Shown here: positions 16,829 through 26,460 of the stretch, in pieces
Layout: each line of letters opens with the position of its first letter
Position numbering within the stretch: position 1 is the first letter of the stretch
Source: Nitrospira sp.
GTDB lineage: Bacteria; Nitrospirota; Nitrospiria; Nitrospirales; Nitrospiraceae
DNA: 64,000 nt
NCBI GenBank assembly: GCA_018242685.1
Contig: JAFEBM010000011.1
Coordinates: forward strand, 1-64,000
Direction: 5' to 3'
The notes under the pieces: generated by a model
What the model was told of the DNA's origin: nothing
Seen by the model: the letters and a program-made list of their open reading frames with translations, nothing else
Database searches by the model: none
Translations under genes and position numbers: made by a program

Positions 16829-19255
16829 CTATACTCCGGCCAGTGCCTCCTGCTCGATGAAGGTCGGAGCTCCGTCCCGCAGAACCACTTTCACCTTGCG
16901 GCTTTCTTTGAAACGCCCCCTGATCAGCTCATCGGAGAGCGGGTCACCGATGGCACGCTGGATAGCCCGCCGCATTGGCCTCGCTCCGTACAACGGCTCA
17001 TAGCCCTCTTTGATGAGCCATTGCTTGACTTCGTCGTCGACCTCAATCTCAATCCCTTTATCCATGAGACGGAGGTTCAATTCACGGAGTAGGATATCCA
17101 AAATGCTATAGAGTTGCTCTTTCTCCAGCTGATGGAAAATCACGATCTCATCGATCCGATTGAGGAATTCAGGACTGAATGATTTCCGAAGTTCCCCGAG
17201 CACTTCTTCCTTCTTCCGACGTGCCGCTTCCCCTTCTGTGCTCTGAAAACCAAGGGAGACGCCCTTCTGAATCATTTTCGTCCCGATGTTGGATGTCATA
17301 ATGACAACCGTATTCTTGAAATCTATCTTTCGTCCGAGACTATCAGTCAGTACGCCGTCGTCTAATACTTGAAGCAGGACATTGAACACATCCGGATGTG
17401 CCTTCTCGATTTCATCGAACAATACGACGGAATAAGGCCGACGGCGGACCTTTTCAGTCAACTGTCCCCCTTCTTCATACCCCACATAGCCGGGAGGAGC
17501 ACCAAAGAGTCTAGAACTCGTAAACTTCTCCTGATACTCAGACATATCAACACGAATCAGCGCATCTTCACTATTGAACAGAAACTCAGCCAATGTTCTG
17601 GCCAGTTCCGTCTTCCCCACGCCGGTCGGCCCCAAAAAAATGAACGAGCCGATCGGTTTCCGAGCTTCCTTCAAGCCGGCACGGGATCGGCGGATGGCGC
17701 GGGCGACCGCGGAGATCGCTTCATTTTGACCGACCACTCGTTTATGGAGAAATTCTTCCATGCGCAGCAGCTTGTTGGACTCTTCCTCCTCCAGCTTAAA
17801 GAGCGGAATACCGGTCATTTTTGAAACGACGTAGGCGACATCCTCTTTACCGATCACGGGCTTGTTCTTTTCTTGATTTTTTTTCCATTCTCGCTTGGAT
17901 TCATCCAGCAACTTACGCAGCCGCTCTTCCTCCTCACGATGCCGTACGGCTTCCTCAAAATTCTGCATGGAGATTGAGAGCTCCTTCTCTCGCGACACCT
18001 TTTTCAGCTCTTGCTCCATCGCTTTCAGTTCAGAGGGGAGCGCATAGGTCTGGAGCTTCGCCCGTGACCCGGTTTCATCAATCAAATCGATCGCCTTATC
18101 CGGAAGGAACCGGTCGGTGATGTATCGATCGGATAACTTGACGGCCTCAATAATAGCGTCTTCCGTGATTTCCACTCCGTGATGTTCTTCGTATCGATCT
18201 CGAAGTCCTTGGATGATGCGGACAGTTTCATCGAGATTGGGCGGCTGAACGTGGATGGGCTGGAACCGCCGTTTCAGCGCCCCATCTTTTTCAATATGCT
18301 TTCGGTATTCATCCAACGTCGTGGCCCCAATACACTGGATCTCGCCGCGTGACAAGGCCGGCTTCAACATATTGGAGGCGTCGATGGATCCCTCCGCGGC
18401 TCCTGCTCCAACCAGCGTATGCAGCTCATCGATGAAAATGATGATATTGCCGGCTTGGACGATTTCCTTCATCACGACCTTGAGACGTTCTTCGAACTGC
18501 CCGCGGTATTTGGTACCGGCGACTAGAGATCCTAGATCCAAGGCGATGACCCGACGAGAGAGCAGATTGTCGGGAACTTCAGATTGAATAATCCGTTGAG
18601 CAAGTCCTTCGACAATGGCGGTTTTTCCGACACCGGATTCGCCGATCAACACAGGATTATTCTTGCTCCTTCGACTGAGGATCTGCAGAACACGCTCAAT
18701 TTCATCAGCCCTGCCGATCACAGGATCCAGTTGACCTTCTTGGGCCAGCTGAGTCAGATCACGCCCGAATTCATCGAGAGCCGGAGTATTACTCTTCCGA
18801 TCACGCTCTCGCGGAGCTGATTTCCGCAGAAACGTCACGGTTAACTGCCGTGCAGTCAACAGATTTGCGCCCAAGCTGCGAAGGATTTTTCCACCTATCC
18901 CTTCTTCTTCACGGAGGAGGCCGAGGAGAAGATGTTCGCTACCGATATGATTGTGGCCCAGCAAGCGGGCTTCTTCGACTCCATATTCAATGACCTTCTT
19001 CACACGTGGACTGAAGGGAATCTCCCCGAACGTCATGGTGGTCCCTCCACCAGGCAGATTTCGCTCGATTTCTAGTCTGATCTGCTCTGTAGAGAGCCCC
19101 ATCTTTTTCAGAATCATAAGAGCAATGCCGTCGGACTCACGAAGTATGGCCAAGACGAGATGTTCAGTCCCTAGATAGTCATTTTGGTGTCGTTCGGCCT
19201 CTTCGCGCGCGAGGATGATGATCTTTCGACCTTTATCCGTGAATCGTTCGAACAT
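16829..19255 (-). CDS. clpC: ATP-dependent Clp protease ATP-binding subunit ClpC
   Basis: 808 residues with two Clp-N repeats (starting [20 protein letters not shown]), AAA+ domain 1 with Walker A GESGVGKT at 205-212, a middle region with a UVR-like motif ([18 protein letters not shown]) and AAA+ domain 2 with GPTGVGKT. This is the ClpC architecture rather than ClpA or ClpB. It unfolds substrates for ClpP. It is a single-gene unit with its own promoter and terminator. No mcsA, mcsB or ctsR genes are adjacent. Confidence 0.95.
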   Translation of the reverse strand: MFERFTDKGRKIIILAREEAERHQNDYLGTEHLVLAILRESDGIALMILKKMGLSTEQIRLEIERNLPGGGTTMTFGEIPFSPRVKKVIEYGVEEARLLGHNHIGSEHLLLGLLREEEGIGGKILRSLGANLLTARQLTVTFLRKSAPRERDRKSNTPALDEFGRDLTQLAQEGQLDPVIGRADEIERVLQILSRRSKNNPVLIGESGVGKTAIVEGLAQRIIQSEVPDNLLSRRVIALDLGSLVAGTKYRGQFEERLKVVMKEIVQAGNIIIFIDELHTLVGAGAAEGSIDASNMLKPALSRGEIQCIGATTLDEYRKHIEKDGALKRRFQPIHVQPPNLDETVRIIQGLRDRYEEHHGVEITEDAIIEAVKLSDRYITDRFLPDKAIDLIDETGSRAKLQTYALPSELKAMEQELKKVSREKELSISMQNFEEAVRHREEEERLRKLLDESKREWKKNQEKNKPVIGKEDVAYVVSKMTGIPLFKLEEEESNKLLRMEEFLHKRVVGQNEAISAVARAIRRSRAGLKEARKPIGSFIFLGPTGVGKTELARTLAEFLFNSEDALIRVDMSEYQEKFTSSRLFGAPPGYVGYEEGGQLTEKVRRRPYSVVLFDEIEKAHPDVFNVLLQVLDDGVLTDSLGRKIDFKNTVVIMTSNIGTKMIQKGVSLGFQSTEGEAARRKKEEVLGELRKSFSPEFLNRIDEIVIFHQLEKEQLYSILDILLRELNLRLMDKGIEIEVDDEVKQWLIKEGYEPLYGARPMRRAIQRAIGDPLSDELIRGRFKESRKVKVVLRDGAPTFIEQEALAGV

Positions 19256-19324
19256 CCTGCCTCCTTGATGGTGAGTGCGAACCTTGGCCGCGTTCGAGCA
19301 AAACCGTTGAAAAACCTTGGCCTA

Positions 19325-19353
19325 ATTTTAACCACAGTACTCCTGAGAGTCAA
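19325..19353 (-). promoter_or_regulatory. sigma-70 promoter of clpC
   Basis: Minus strand TTGACT (19353-19348), exactly 17 bases, then TAAAAT (19330-19325). The predicted start is near 19318, leaving a ~60-base 5' leader before clpC. No CtsR heptad repeat or CIRCE element is visible around it. Confidence 0.75.
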
Positions 19354-19457
19354 GGTTGAGCGGATAACAAGACGGCATGACACTTATGACAAACATCGGT
19401 CGTTGTTTTGTTTCTTTTCTTTCCGCATGACGACTCTTGGATGCGCTTAGACCTGCG

Positions 19458-19487
19458 TTGACATAAAAAGAAGCATCCCGATACAAT
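19458..19487 (+). promoter_or_regulatory. sigma-70 promoter of nadK
   Basis: TTGACA at 19458-19463, an 18-base spacer and TACAAT at 19482-19487. It points away from the clpC promoter, so the 267-base gap between the two genes is a divergent control region. The gap holds no ORF of note. Confidence 0.72.
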
Positions 19488-19523
19488 CTCCCTCCTTTTT
19501 ACCCGCTCACGCATACGTGATCC

Positions 19524-20384
19524 ATGAAAAGTAAAAGTATCGGGATTCTCACCAAGCCGAAATTTCCTGAAGTCAAAGCCACGTTGCTCGGAGTCGTTGC
19601 CTGGCTCCGAGGCCGCCGCATCAACGTCCTTCTCGATACAACGTCTGCAACGTTGCTGAACGAGCCGGGTGGAATTCAGAAAACACAACTCGCCGAAAGG
19701 GCCGACGTACTGTTAGTGCTGGGCGGAGACGGAACCATTCTGAATGCAGCACGACTGGCGGCAGAACGGAGCATTCCTATCTTAGGGGTCAATATGGGCG
19801 GGCTCGGATTCTTAACCGAGGTGCGGCTGGACAACCTCTATCCTTCGCTGGAACGAGTATTCGCCAACGATTTTACCCTCGATGAACGATTGATGTTAGC
19901 GACACACGTTCATCGGCACGGAGAAACAGTCGCGCGAGGAATCGTACTCAACGATGTCGTCATCAGTAAAGGCACCCTCGCTCGTATGATCGAACTGCAA
20001 ATTGCCATAGGAGGCCAGTTCGTGACCAACCTGCGTGGTGACGGCTTGATCATCGGAACACCGACAGGCTCTACCGCCTACTCCCTCTCCGCCGGGGGTC
20101 CCATCATGAACCCCGCCCTCCAGGCGCTCATCCTGACCCCCATCTGTCCGCATACATTGACGCATCGCCCGTTGATCATACCAGGCGATGTTGTCATTGA
20201 AGTGACGTTGACGAGTAAAGATGACGGATCAATGGCCACACTCGATGGGCAAGTCGGCGTTGCCATGACACAGGGTGATACGGCAGTCATTCAGGCTTCA
20301 AACTATCGAACGAGATTGATTAGATTCCCAGAAGGTCACTACTATGAAGTATTGCGGGAAAAGCTGAAATGGGGGCACGTATGA
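19524..20384 (+). CDS. nadK: NAD kinase
   Basis: 286 residues with the GGDGT motif at 67-71 (LGGDGTILNAARL), NMGGLGFLTE, and the second conserved block GDGLIIGTPTGSTAYSLSAGGP. It makes NADP from NAD and ATP or polyphosphate. Its location next to a pyridine-nucleotide oxidoreductase is suggestive but the two are convergent. No Shine-Dalgarno is evident before ATG 19524. Confidence 0.96.
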   Translation: MKSKSIGILTKPKFPEVKATLLGVVAWLRGRRINVLLDTTSATLLNEPGGIQKTQLAERADVLLVLGGDGTILNAARLAAERSIPILGVNMGGLGFLTEVRLDNLYPSLERVFANDFTLDERLMLATHVHRHGETVARGIVLNDVVISKGTLARMIELQIAIGGQFVTNLRGDGLIIGTPTGSTAYSLSAGGPIMNPALQALILTPICPHTLTHRPLIIPGDVVIEVTLTSKDDGSMATLDGQVGVAMTQGDTAVIQASNYRTRLIRFPEGHYYEVLREKLKWGHV

Positions 20385-20420
20385 GGAACCATATGCAGCC
20401 AGATTTATTTATGCGATTCC

Positions 20421-21758
20421 CTACTCAATGTATTTGAGCATATCTTGATTTGCCGAAAACTTAAACTCTCCGATACAATCCGCTTTCCCGGCAAATGAGC
20501 GTTCGGCCGCATCGAGTGTTCGTAAGCCGTTCACGTTGACTGGACGACTTTGCCGCTTTCCAAGAAGCGAGTGCAAGTGATCAAGCACGAGGTTGGCATC
20601 TTTGCCGCTTTTGGTCACCAGATAACGCTCGACGACTTCCGCACACCAATCTCCATCACGCTTCGCGACGCCGACGAGGCCTTCACTAGCTTTTCGAGCC
20701 CAACCTGCCAAAAATACGCCATCGATCACCTTGCCGGTAGTTTCATCATAGGCTTGAAAGAGCGCATCATCGGGATCATTGCCGGTCTTGTTCGGATTCG
20801 TGGTGAACAGACCGTTCTTATAGGGTAGACCGACTGTCTCGTCCACCTTGTCTCCGACGGCAAAGACAACTGCATCACAGGGAAACTCATAATACTGCTT
20901 CAACCCCACGGCAACGGTATCTTCACCCTTCGGGTCGAGTCGGTTATCTTCCATTTCCAGTCCGCGTACCCGATTATTGCCGTCAACCAGAATACGCTTC
21001 GGCGACGCAAGGAAACGGAACCCCATCTTCGTCTCGGACACCTTCGACTCGCATTTGGTAAACTCGTCGGTGAATGCCCGTAAGACTTCATCGGAATTCT
21101 GGCCGACCTTGGCAAGACGGTGCTTGATGCGCTCAAACTCGGCTTTGATCCCTTCAAGATCCATATTGGCACAGATGCTGCGAATTTCTTTCGGATTGTA
21201 TTTGCGTTCCACGGGTCCCCGTCTGACAATTGCCGTGACTCTTTCAACTTTCTTATAGCGGATCAACCAGTGAGCGATGTCTACCATCACATCTCCCGCC
21301 CCGATCACGGCGACATGTTTTCCAACCTCAAATGGACGGTCGCCAAAACCCGGTAAGCGATTGAAGTGATACACGACATCTTTGGCATGAAATACGCCTT
21401 GAGCCGAGTCCCCTTCAACGCCAATGGCCTTAGTTCCCTGCGCACCGATCGTGAAGACAACCGCGCTTGCTCCCAGCCCGCATACATCTTCGACCGTAAG
21501 ATCCTTCCCGTTCCCGATGGAGATATTCCCCAAATAATGGACGTTCTTCTGCTGGAGAAGTTCCCAGTACTGTTTCTTGAGACCACCACGGAGTTTCAGC
21601 TTAGAAGGGAATATCCCGTATTCAGCCAATCCACCGAATTTGATATCGCGATTGAGAATAATGATTTCGTGGCCGGCTTTCGAAAGCGCGCCGGCAACAG
21701 CCATGCCAGCCGGCCCCGCTCCTGCCACGATAATTACATGCGCCTGTGTCCCACTCAT
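20421..21758 (-). CDS. FAD/NAD(P)-dependent oxidoreductase, ferredoxin-NADP reductase / GltD-like
   Basis: 445 residues from ATG 21758 (AGGGA nine bases upstream); the longer frame runs through the promoter. A first Rossmann motif near the N-terminus (IIVAGAGPAGMAVAGALSKAGH) binds FAD, a second (VAVIGAGDVMVDIAHWLIRY) binds NAD(P)H, and a C-terminal DGVFLAGWARKASEGLVGVA resembles adrenodoxin-reductase and glutamate-synthase small-subunit proteins. No iron-sulphur cysteine cluster is visible. It probably moves electrons between NADPH and a ferredoxin-like partner; the partner is unknown. Confidence 0.8.
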   Translation of the reverse strand: MSGTQAHVIIVAGAGPAGMAVAGALSKAGHEIIILNRDIKFGGLAEYGIFPSKLKLRGGLKKQYWELLQQKNVHYLGNISIGNGKDLTVEDVCGLGASAVVFTIGAQGTKAIGVEGDSAQGVFHAKDVVYHFNRLPGFGDRPFEVGKHVAVIGAGDVMVDIAHWLIRYKKVERVTAIVRRGPVERKYNPKEIRSICANMDLEGIKAEFERIKHRLAKVGQNSDEVLRAFTDEFTKCESKVSETKMGFRFLASPKRILVDGNNRVRGLEMEDNRLDPKGEDTVAVGLKQYYEFPCDAVVFAVGDKVDETVGLPYKNGLFTTNPNKTGNDPDDALFQAYDETTGKVIDGVFLAGWARKASEGLVGVAKRDGDWCAEVVERYLVTKSGKDANLVLDHLHSLLGKRQSRPVNVNGLRTLDAAERSFAGKADCIGEFKFSANQDMLKYIE

Positions 21759-21815
21759 AACAGTGTCCCTTAAGAAGCTATGGAAAGAAAAACCTTGAAT
21801 ATCAATGGATCGCGG

Positions 21816-21845
21816 ACTGTAGCATAGCCGTTCCCGCACTGTCAA
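21816..21845 (-). promoter_or_regulatory. sigma-70 promoter of the oxidoreductase gene
   Basis: Minus strand TTGACA (21845-21840), 18-base spacer, TACAGT (21821-21816) with a TG one base upstream of the -10 (extended -10). The start would be near 21809, about 50 bases before ATG 21758. Confidence 0.7.
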
Positions 21846-21885
21846 AATCGAGACGGGTGACGCGAACAGCATGGTAGGCCTCGAC

Positions 21886-21914
21886 TTGCACGTATATCCG
21901 CTGTCGTTTACAAT
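21886..21914 (+). promoter_or_regulatory. sigma-70 promoter of the glycosyltransferase gene
   Basis: TTGCAC at 21886-21891, exactly 17 bases, then TACAAT at 21909-21914. Start predicted near 21921, ~30 bases before ATG 21953. It is back to back with the oxidoreductase promoter. Confidence 0.68.
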
Positions 21915-21952
21915 GCCGCCCGTCTCCGGATTAGGTTACATGAGAACGCGGT

Positions 21953-22948
21953 ATGCCCACCGGCGAATCACTCTCTCTGCAACGAGTAGAGAAGACTTTG
22001 GCCACTCCCATACGTTACCGTCCTGTCCGCACGAGCCACTGCATCCTTTCTCTTAAAGAGCTGGACACAGATGAAGCGTACGCCGTCCCGGACTTCGAGC
22101 TTGCCGAGGAACTGATCGCCCGAGGCGCCGACAGCGCGCGCATTGCCATCAGCCCGCATGATACGGAAAGCCTGTACTTGGAGTATTCTCAAGCGGCGGA
22201 GGGGAAACAGCTCATTCCCGCCTCACCGTTCGACTTCAATCAATCGATTGTCATTGTCCTCCCAACTTACAATGAACGAGCCAATCTTGAGGCGCTTATC
22301 CCGGCGATCAGCCGATATCTTGTGGCCGATATCTTGATCGTTGATGATAACTCACCGGATGGAACCGGAGAGTTAGCCGATCAGCTTAGTTGCAAGTATG
22401 GACATGTACATGCCCTGCACCGATTGAAAAAAGAAGGTCTTGGACCGGCGTATCTGGCGGGCTTCAAGTGGGCGCTTCAGCGCAATTACAGCCTCATCAT
22501 CGAAATGGATTGCGACTTCAGCCATGCTCCATGGGATCTGCCCCGCTTGGTACACCGCAGCCGGACTGCAGATCTGGTGATTGGGAGTCGCTACGTGCCT
22601 GGCGGGGGGACCGAAAACTGGAACGCAAGCCGTCGGTTCGTCTCTCGCTGCGGGAATACTTACGCCAGCCTCTTTCTCGGTTCAACCATCCACGACTGGA
22701 CAGGAGGCTTCCGCTGCTATCGTCGTGAGCTCTTGGCGCGGATGAACCTCGCAGCCGTCCGAGCAAAAGGGTACATCTTTCAAGTAGAACTAGCTTGGCG
22801 AGCGCTGCAGCTGGGTGCCGAGGTGGACGAATTGCCGATCCGCTTTTGCGATCGTATTGAAGGCCAAAGCAAGCTCGGCTGGCGGTCCGTCGCCGAAGCG
22901 CTGATAGAAGTACCCAAAATGTGCTTTCTGCGCCTGGGCGATCGATAA
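21953..22948 (+). CDS. polyprenol-phosphate mannosyltransferase-like (DPM1) family 2 glycosyltransferase
   Basis: 331 residues. Residues ~98-325 are a GT-A domain: VLPTYNER at 102-109, VDDNSPDG at 130-137, the DxD-like EMDCDFSH, VIGSRYVPGG and WTGGFRCYRR. These are the motifs of dolichol/polyprenol-phosphate mannose synthase, which loads sugar from a nucleotide onto a lipid carrier at the membrane. No C-terminal membrane domain is present. The first ~95 residues are an extra N-terminal region that I do not recognise, rich in acidic residues and Ala; it looks coding. Confidence 0.88.
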   Translation: MPTGESLSLQRVEKTLATPIRYRPVRTSHCILSLKELDTDEAYAVPDFELAEELIARGADSARIAISPHDTESLYLEYSQAAEGKQLIPASPFDFNQSIVIVLPTYNERANLEALIPAISRYLVADILIVDDNSPDGTGELADQLSCKYGHVHALHRLKKEGLGPAYLAGFKWALQRNYSLIIEMDCDFSHAPWDLPRLVHRSRTADLVIGSRYVPGGGTENWNASRRFVSRCGNTYASLFLGSTIHDWTGGFRCYRRELLARMNLAAVRAKGYIFQVELAWRALQLGAEVDELPIRFCDRIEGQSKLGWRSVAEALIEVPKMCFLRLGDR

Positions 22949-23007
22949 GACGTTCATCTTCCTCTTTCCATTCCCCCCCAGCGACCTCGTCTCGCCCTGT
23001 CGCCCGC

Positions 23008-23026
23008 AGTCGCTGACACAGCGACT
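23008..23026. terminator. hairpin between convergent genes
   Basis: A perfect 7-bp stem (AGTCGCT / AGCGACT) with loop GACAC lies between the glycosyltransferase and the lipoprotein genes and touches the lipoprotein stop codon. The adjoining GACTCATGAGTC (23023-23034) is a perfect 12-base palindrome. There is no U-tract on either strand, so termination is only a guess. Confidence 0.35.
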
Positions 23027-23730
23027 CATGAGTCACATAAGACCTTATGAGTAATTTCCGGATTGGGCGGATCGAGCTTGGTCAAATCAATGATAAGTTC
23101 GTCCTTCGCATTGGCCAACACTCCATCCAGCAAGCTGCTCTGCATCGGAATCACGGCTTTGGACGGCTGAAAGGTCAGGTCGAATCCCTTCGCCGCAGTC
23201 GGTCGCATCGGGTAACGCCGATCGTAGATCATTCCATAGGCCGGGATGCCGTAAATGATTCTCCAATTTCCCAACAGGATATGCAGTTGTGTTCCATGAA
23301 CGTACAGTCCGCCCGTCGTAATGATTCGTCTCGCGAATGTCTGCGGTTCGCTCAAATAAAAGGTAACCCGCTCGTTGTCTTTCGCTTCCGCCAGCGCCTC
23401 CGATATGCGTTCCGACAAGAGAACCAACTCCTCATCCGTGAAGGCCGGAACCAGAGGAGACTCCCCCCGCATCCACCGCTGCAGCGCAATCCAATGCTCC
23501 TGTACCTGCAATCCCGACAAAATCGTCCGCAACTTTTCCGGTTCGATCGTGAATGGATGGCTGTGGTGGCTCGGCGGCCATTCTGCGAGCACTTCAGGGT
23601 CTTTCTCCAACCGCACGAAATTGACTGGATCTTCATAAATAATTCGCGATGGTATATGAGGAGCGGCACAACCGAACAGCAAGAAGACTGAGGTCAGGGC
23701 TAAGATCAGACGATGGAAGTTCAACGGCAT
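23026..23730 (-). CDS. putative lipoprotein
   Basis: 234 residues from ATG 23730. A type II signal peptide ends in LLFGC with lipidation at C21 (an upstream GTG at 23760, overlapping the cyclophilin stop, is also possible). The mature part is ~210 residues of mixed alpha/beta with a Tyr-rich segment (IIYGIPAYGMIYDRRYPM). I do not recognise a family. It is the last gene of the long leftward run and likely sits in the outer or inner membrane facing the periplasm. Confidence 0.8.
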   Translation of the reverse strand: MPLNFHRLILALTSVFLLFGCAAPHIPSRIIYEDPVNFVRLEKDPEVLAEWPPSHHSHPFTIEPEKLRTILSGLQVQEHWIALQRWMRGESPLVPAFTDEELVLLSERISEALAEAKDNERVTFYLSEPQTFARRIITTGGLYVHGTQLHILLGNWRIIYGIPAYGMIYDRRYPMRPTAAKGFDLTFQPSKAVIPMQSSLLDGVLANAKDELIIDLTKLDPPNPEITHKVLCDS

Positions 23731-23756
23731 TTTTGACTTCACCTTCTGCCTTCGCC

Positions 23757-24269
23757 TCACCCTTCACTGATCGTGACGGTCATCTCGGCTCGCTCCAGCG
23801 GATTGTCTCGGCCGTCACGCTTCATTTGGACGATCTTGTCCGCAACCTCCATGCCGCTGACCACTTCCCCAAATACCGTGTATTGCCAGTCGAGGAAATT
23901 GGCGTCTGCGACGCAAATAAAAAACTGTGACCCAGCGCTATCCGGATCATTCGCGCGGGCCATCGAAACAATGCCTCGCTTGTGCGGTGTACTGTTGAAC
24001 TCCGCCCTTACCTTATGGCCTGGTCCGCCCATTCCGTGTGATGAACGGTCGGAATTCTTACTGTTGGGATCGCCTCCCTGAATCATGAACCCGGGGATGA
24101 CGCGGTGAAACGTCGTCCTATCATAAAATCCCTCTCGTGAAAGTTTGACAAAGTTGTTGACGTGGCCGGGCGCCACATCGTGGAAAAACTTAAGCACGAT
24201 TTCTCCCACGGGTTGCCCCTTACTCGTGACGGCTATCGTTGCCCGTGTCTTTTCGCCTACATCAGTCAT
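23757..24269 (-). CDS. cyclophilin-type peptidyl-prolyl cis-trans isomerase
   Basis: A ~170-residue single cyclophilin domain: VGEIVLKFFHDVAPGHVNNF, the active-site FHRVIPGFMIQGGD, GSQFFICVADANFLDWQYTVFGEV. Start ATG 24269 has AGGATG upstream; ATG 24290 overlaps the previous stop (TAATG) and is an alternative. No signal peptide, so a cytoplasmic enzyme, though it lies downstream of tatC and an exported propeller protein. Confidence 0.93.
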   Translation of the reverse strand: MTDVGEKTRATIAVTSKGQPVGEIVLKFFHDVAPGHVNNFVKLSREGFYDRTTFHRVIPGFMIQGGDPNSKNSDRSSHGMGGPGHKVRAEFNSTPHKRGIVSMARANDPDSAGSQFFICVADANFLDWQYTVFGEVVSGMEVADKIVQMKRDGRDNPLERAEMTVTISEG

Positions 24270-24289
24270 CCCGTTCATCCTTTCTACCA

Positions 24290-25387
24290 TTATCGAAACA
24301 GAAACGGCGGCGGCGCTATTCCCATCTCCAGTCCTTGATTGACGGCCATCCACGAGACACCGTCATCGCTGCGAAATACCCCCGAACTCGTCCCCGCATA
24401 CAGACTCTTATCCCCCGATCTGATCAACACTTGTACCGCAAGATTTTCCAGCCCCTTATTGACGGGCATCCATTGTTTGCCCTTATCCACGGTCTTAAAA
24501 ATCCCGTTTCCAGTCGCCACAACCACTCCTTGATCGCTGAATACGATGCCCCGGATAGAGTCGTTGGGAAGCGCCCGGCTGATTGGTCGCCACGTCAGGC
24601 CGCCGTCGGCGCTACGAAACACTCCGCCGTCGAACGTGCCGGCAAAAATACTCTGGTCCTGATCGATCACCAACACGCGAATGAAATTTTCGATCAGTCC
24701 CTCGTGGTCCTTCAACCCATGCCGCATACGAATCCAACCGGTAGAGCGAGGGCTGAAGCGAAAGACGCCTTTACCGGAAGTCCCCGCAAATAAGGTTCCA
24801 TCGGCGGCGCGAGCGAGTGCGTGGACCAGAATATCGTCCAACCCCGACGTCACAGGCGTCCAATGATCCTCGGAGTCATGCAGGCGATACACGCCGTCTC
24901 CGGTACCTGCAAAAAGTTCGTGGTCCACCGCCAGTAATGCCTTGACTTCAAGCCGCTTGAGTCCCGCATTGACCGGCTGCCAGCTGTTCCCTTCATCGCG
25001 CGAACGAAACACTCCACCACGAAACGTACCGGCGTAGACTGCTCCGCCTTTCGTGGAGGCCAAACTCAAGATAAAAGGATCAGTGAGACCATCTCCCACT
25101 CGAGCCCACGTCGCACCGCGGTCCAGGGTGCGGAAAATCCCATGCCCGAAGGATCCGGCATAGATGCCCCCATTGCTACCTATCACAAGGGCCTGTACGC
25201 TTGTTGCGGAGTGTTCAGATGGTCCCGATGCCATCGAAGATACTGAAACCCCCAACGGTGGAGGCAACAACAGCGGATCGGAGGCTGCGAGGCTCCCTCC
25301 ACCGGACGAACAGAGAAACACGTCCCACAGCAATATCACAGAAGCGATCGTGCATATGCGCTGAACCTTCCTAGCCCTCTGCCTCAT
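24290..25387 (-). CDS. exported beta-propeller protein with YCF48/BNR-like repeats
   Basis: 365 residues. A signal peptide (about residues 8-35) precedes at least six ~42-residue repeats with the consensus ...LYAGT..GVFRS.D.G.SW..VN.GL; examples are IYAGSFGHGIFRTLDRGATW and LFAGTSGKGVFRFSPRSTGW. These are the Asp-box/YCF48-like blades also found in photosystem assembly factors and secreted sialidase-like proteins. No catalytic residues are evident, so I read it as a periplasmic binding or assembly protein. It overlaps the tatC stop by four bases and the cyclophilin start, so it is coupled on both sides. Confidence 0.8.
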   Translation of the reverse strand: MRQRARKVQRICTIASVILLWDVFLCSSGGGSLAASDPLLLPPPLGVSVSSMASGPSEHSATSVQALVIGSNGGIYAGSFGHGIFRTLDRGATWARVGDGLTDPFILSLASTKGGAVYAGTFRGGVFRSRDEGNSWQPVNAGLKRLEVKALLAVDHELFAGTGDGVYRLHDSEDHWTPVTSGLDDILVHALARAADGTLFAGTSGKGVFRFSPRSTGWIRMRHGLKDHEGLIENFIRVLVIDQDQSIFAGTFDGGVFRSADGGLTWRPISRALPNDSIRGIVFSDQGVVVATGNGIFKTVDKGKQWMPVNKGLENLAVQVLIRSGDKSLYAGTSSGVFRSDDGVSWMAVNQGLEMGIAPPPFLFR

Positions 25388-26160
25388 CGTAGTCTCGTTC
25401 CGGCGGTGTTGATCGGCAGATCCGGATCGAGCGGCAAATCGATCCCCTCTGGGTTTTGAGTCCGCCCGAAAAGCCGGGCGCCGAGAATCCCGATCTCATA
25501 CAGCGCCATTAAGGGAACCGCCATCAAGAGCATGGTAAAAAGCGTCGCGTCAGGAGTGACGACGGCGGAGATAATGAGACATAACAGAACAGCATGTTTA
25601 CGGTAACGAGCGAACGTGTCTGCTGATATCGCTCCAGCCATAGCCACAAGACTCATGGCCAAAGGCAATTCAAAGGCACAGCCGAAGATGAGCAGGAATT
25701 TCACGTTAAAATCGATGTAGGTGCCGACGCTCAGCTGCGGGGTGATATCACGATCGAGTCCGAAGCTCACGAACAGGTCGATCACCAACGGTAAAATCAC
25801 CACATTGCAAAACACCAGCCCCAACGCGAACAGCCCCCCGGCCATCATGAATAGCGGGATCGCCCAACGCTGTTCTTTCGGTAATAGGGCGGGCTCGATG
25901 AATTTCCAACAGTGATAAAAAATGACCGGCAAGCTGAGAATGAGGGCGGCCAACAGCGACACCTTGATCGAAGCGAACAACGCCTCCGTGGGGCCATAAA
26001 ACGCCAGTTGATTGGAAAAGGGTCGGTTGAGCCACGCCACCATTTCGGCGGAAAACGAGAAGGTCAATGCCAACGAACTCAAGACCGTCGCACCAATGAT
26101 GATCAGTCGTCGCTTGACGGCCTGGATGTGGGAGACAAGCGGATGGATGGTCTGTTCCAT
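25384..26160 (-). CDS. tatC: Sec-independent protein translocase subunit TatC
   Basis: 258 residues with six predicted membrane helices. Typical TatC marks are the N-terminal HIQAVKRRL, the cytoplasmic FIEPALLPKEQR (matching the F.xPxL...E loop) and the central FGCAFELPL. TatC recognises twin-arginine signal peptides. No tatA or tatB is in the window. The start codon region is sound and the end overlaps the propeller protein gene (ATGA). Confidence 0.93.
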   Translation of the reverse strand: MEQTIHPLVSHIQAVKRRLIIIGATVLSSLALTFSFSAEMVAWLNRPFSNQLAFYGPTEALFASIKVSLLAALILSLPVIFYHCWKFIEPALLPKEQRWAIPLFMMAGGLFALGLVFCNVVILPLVIDLFVSFGLDRDITPQLSVGTYIDFNVKFLLIFGCAFELPLAMSLVAMAGAISADTFARYRKHAVLLCLIISAVVTPDATLFTMLLMAVPLMALYEIGILGARLFGRTQNPEGIDLPLDPDLPINTAGTRLR

Positions 26161-26205
26161 ATCGACGAACTCAACCGCCTACAGAGTCGGCGGCCGATCA
26201 GCCTT

Positions 26206-26445
26206 CTACCGCGCCGGTCCTAGCCGATGCTCGCGGTACAGGCGAATCAGTTCTGCAAGCTTGTCCTTCTTCGCCAATTTTTCCTTTTGCATTCGTTTTT
26301 TCTCGATTTCTTCGGATGGAGTTAGCACATGGCGCCTCTGCAGCTCGTTGAGCTCAAGGTCCAGGCGATGATGCGATGATTCGAGTTCTCGGAATTCGGT
26401 GTTGGAGTGGCGAAGCTGTTCGACAATCGCATCTTCCGTCATCAT
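26206..26445 (-). CDS. YdcH-like DUF465 small coiled-coil protein
   Basis: 79 residues, almost all helical and charged. The motif HHRLDLELNELQRR and the tail KEKLAKKDKLAELIRLYR match the DUF465/YdcH family of unknown function. A strong AGGAGG lies eight bases before ATG 26445 and overlaps the end of rimI. It sits between rimI and tatC and is probably cotranscribed. Confidence 0.75.
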   Translation of the reverse strand: MMTEDAIVEQLRHSNTEFRELESSHHRLDLELNELQRRHVLTPSEEIEKKRMQKEKLAKKDKLAELIRLYREHRLGPAR

Positions 26446-26460
26446 AACGACACCTCCTGA

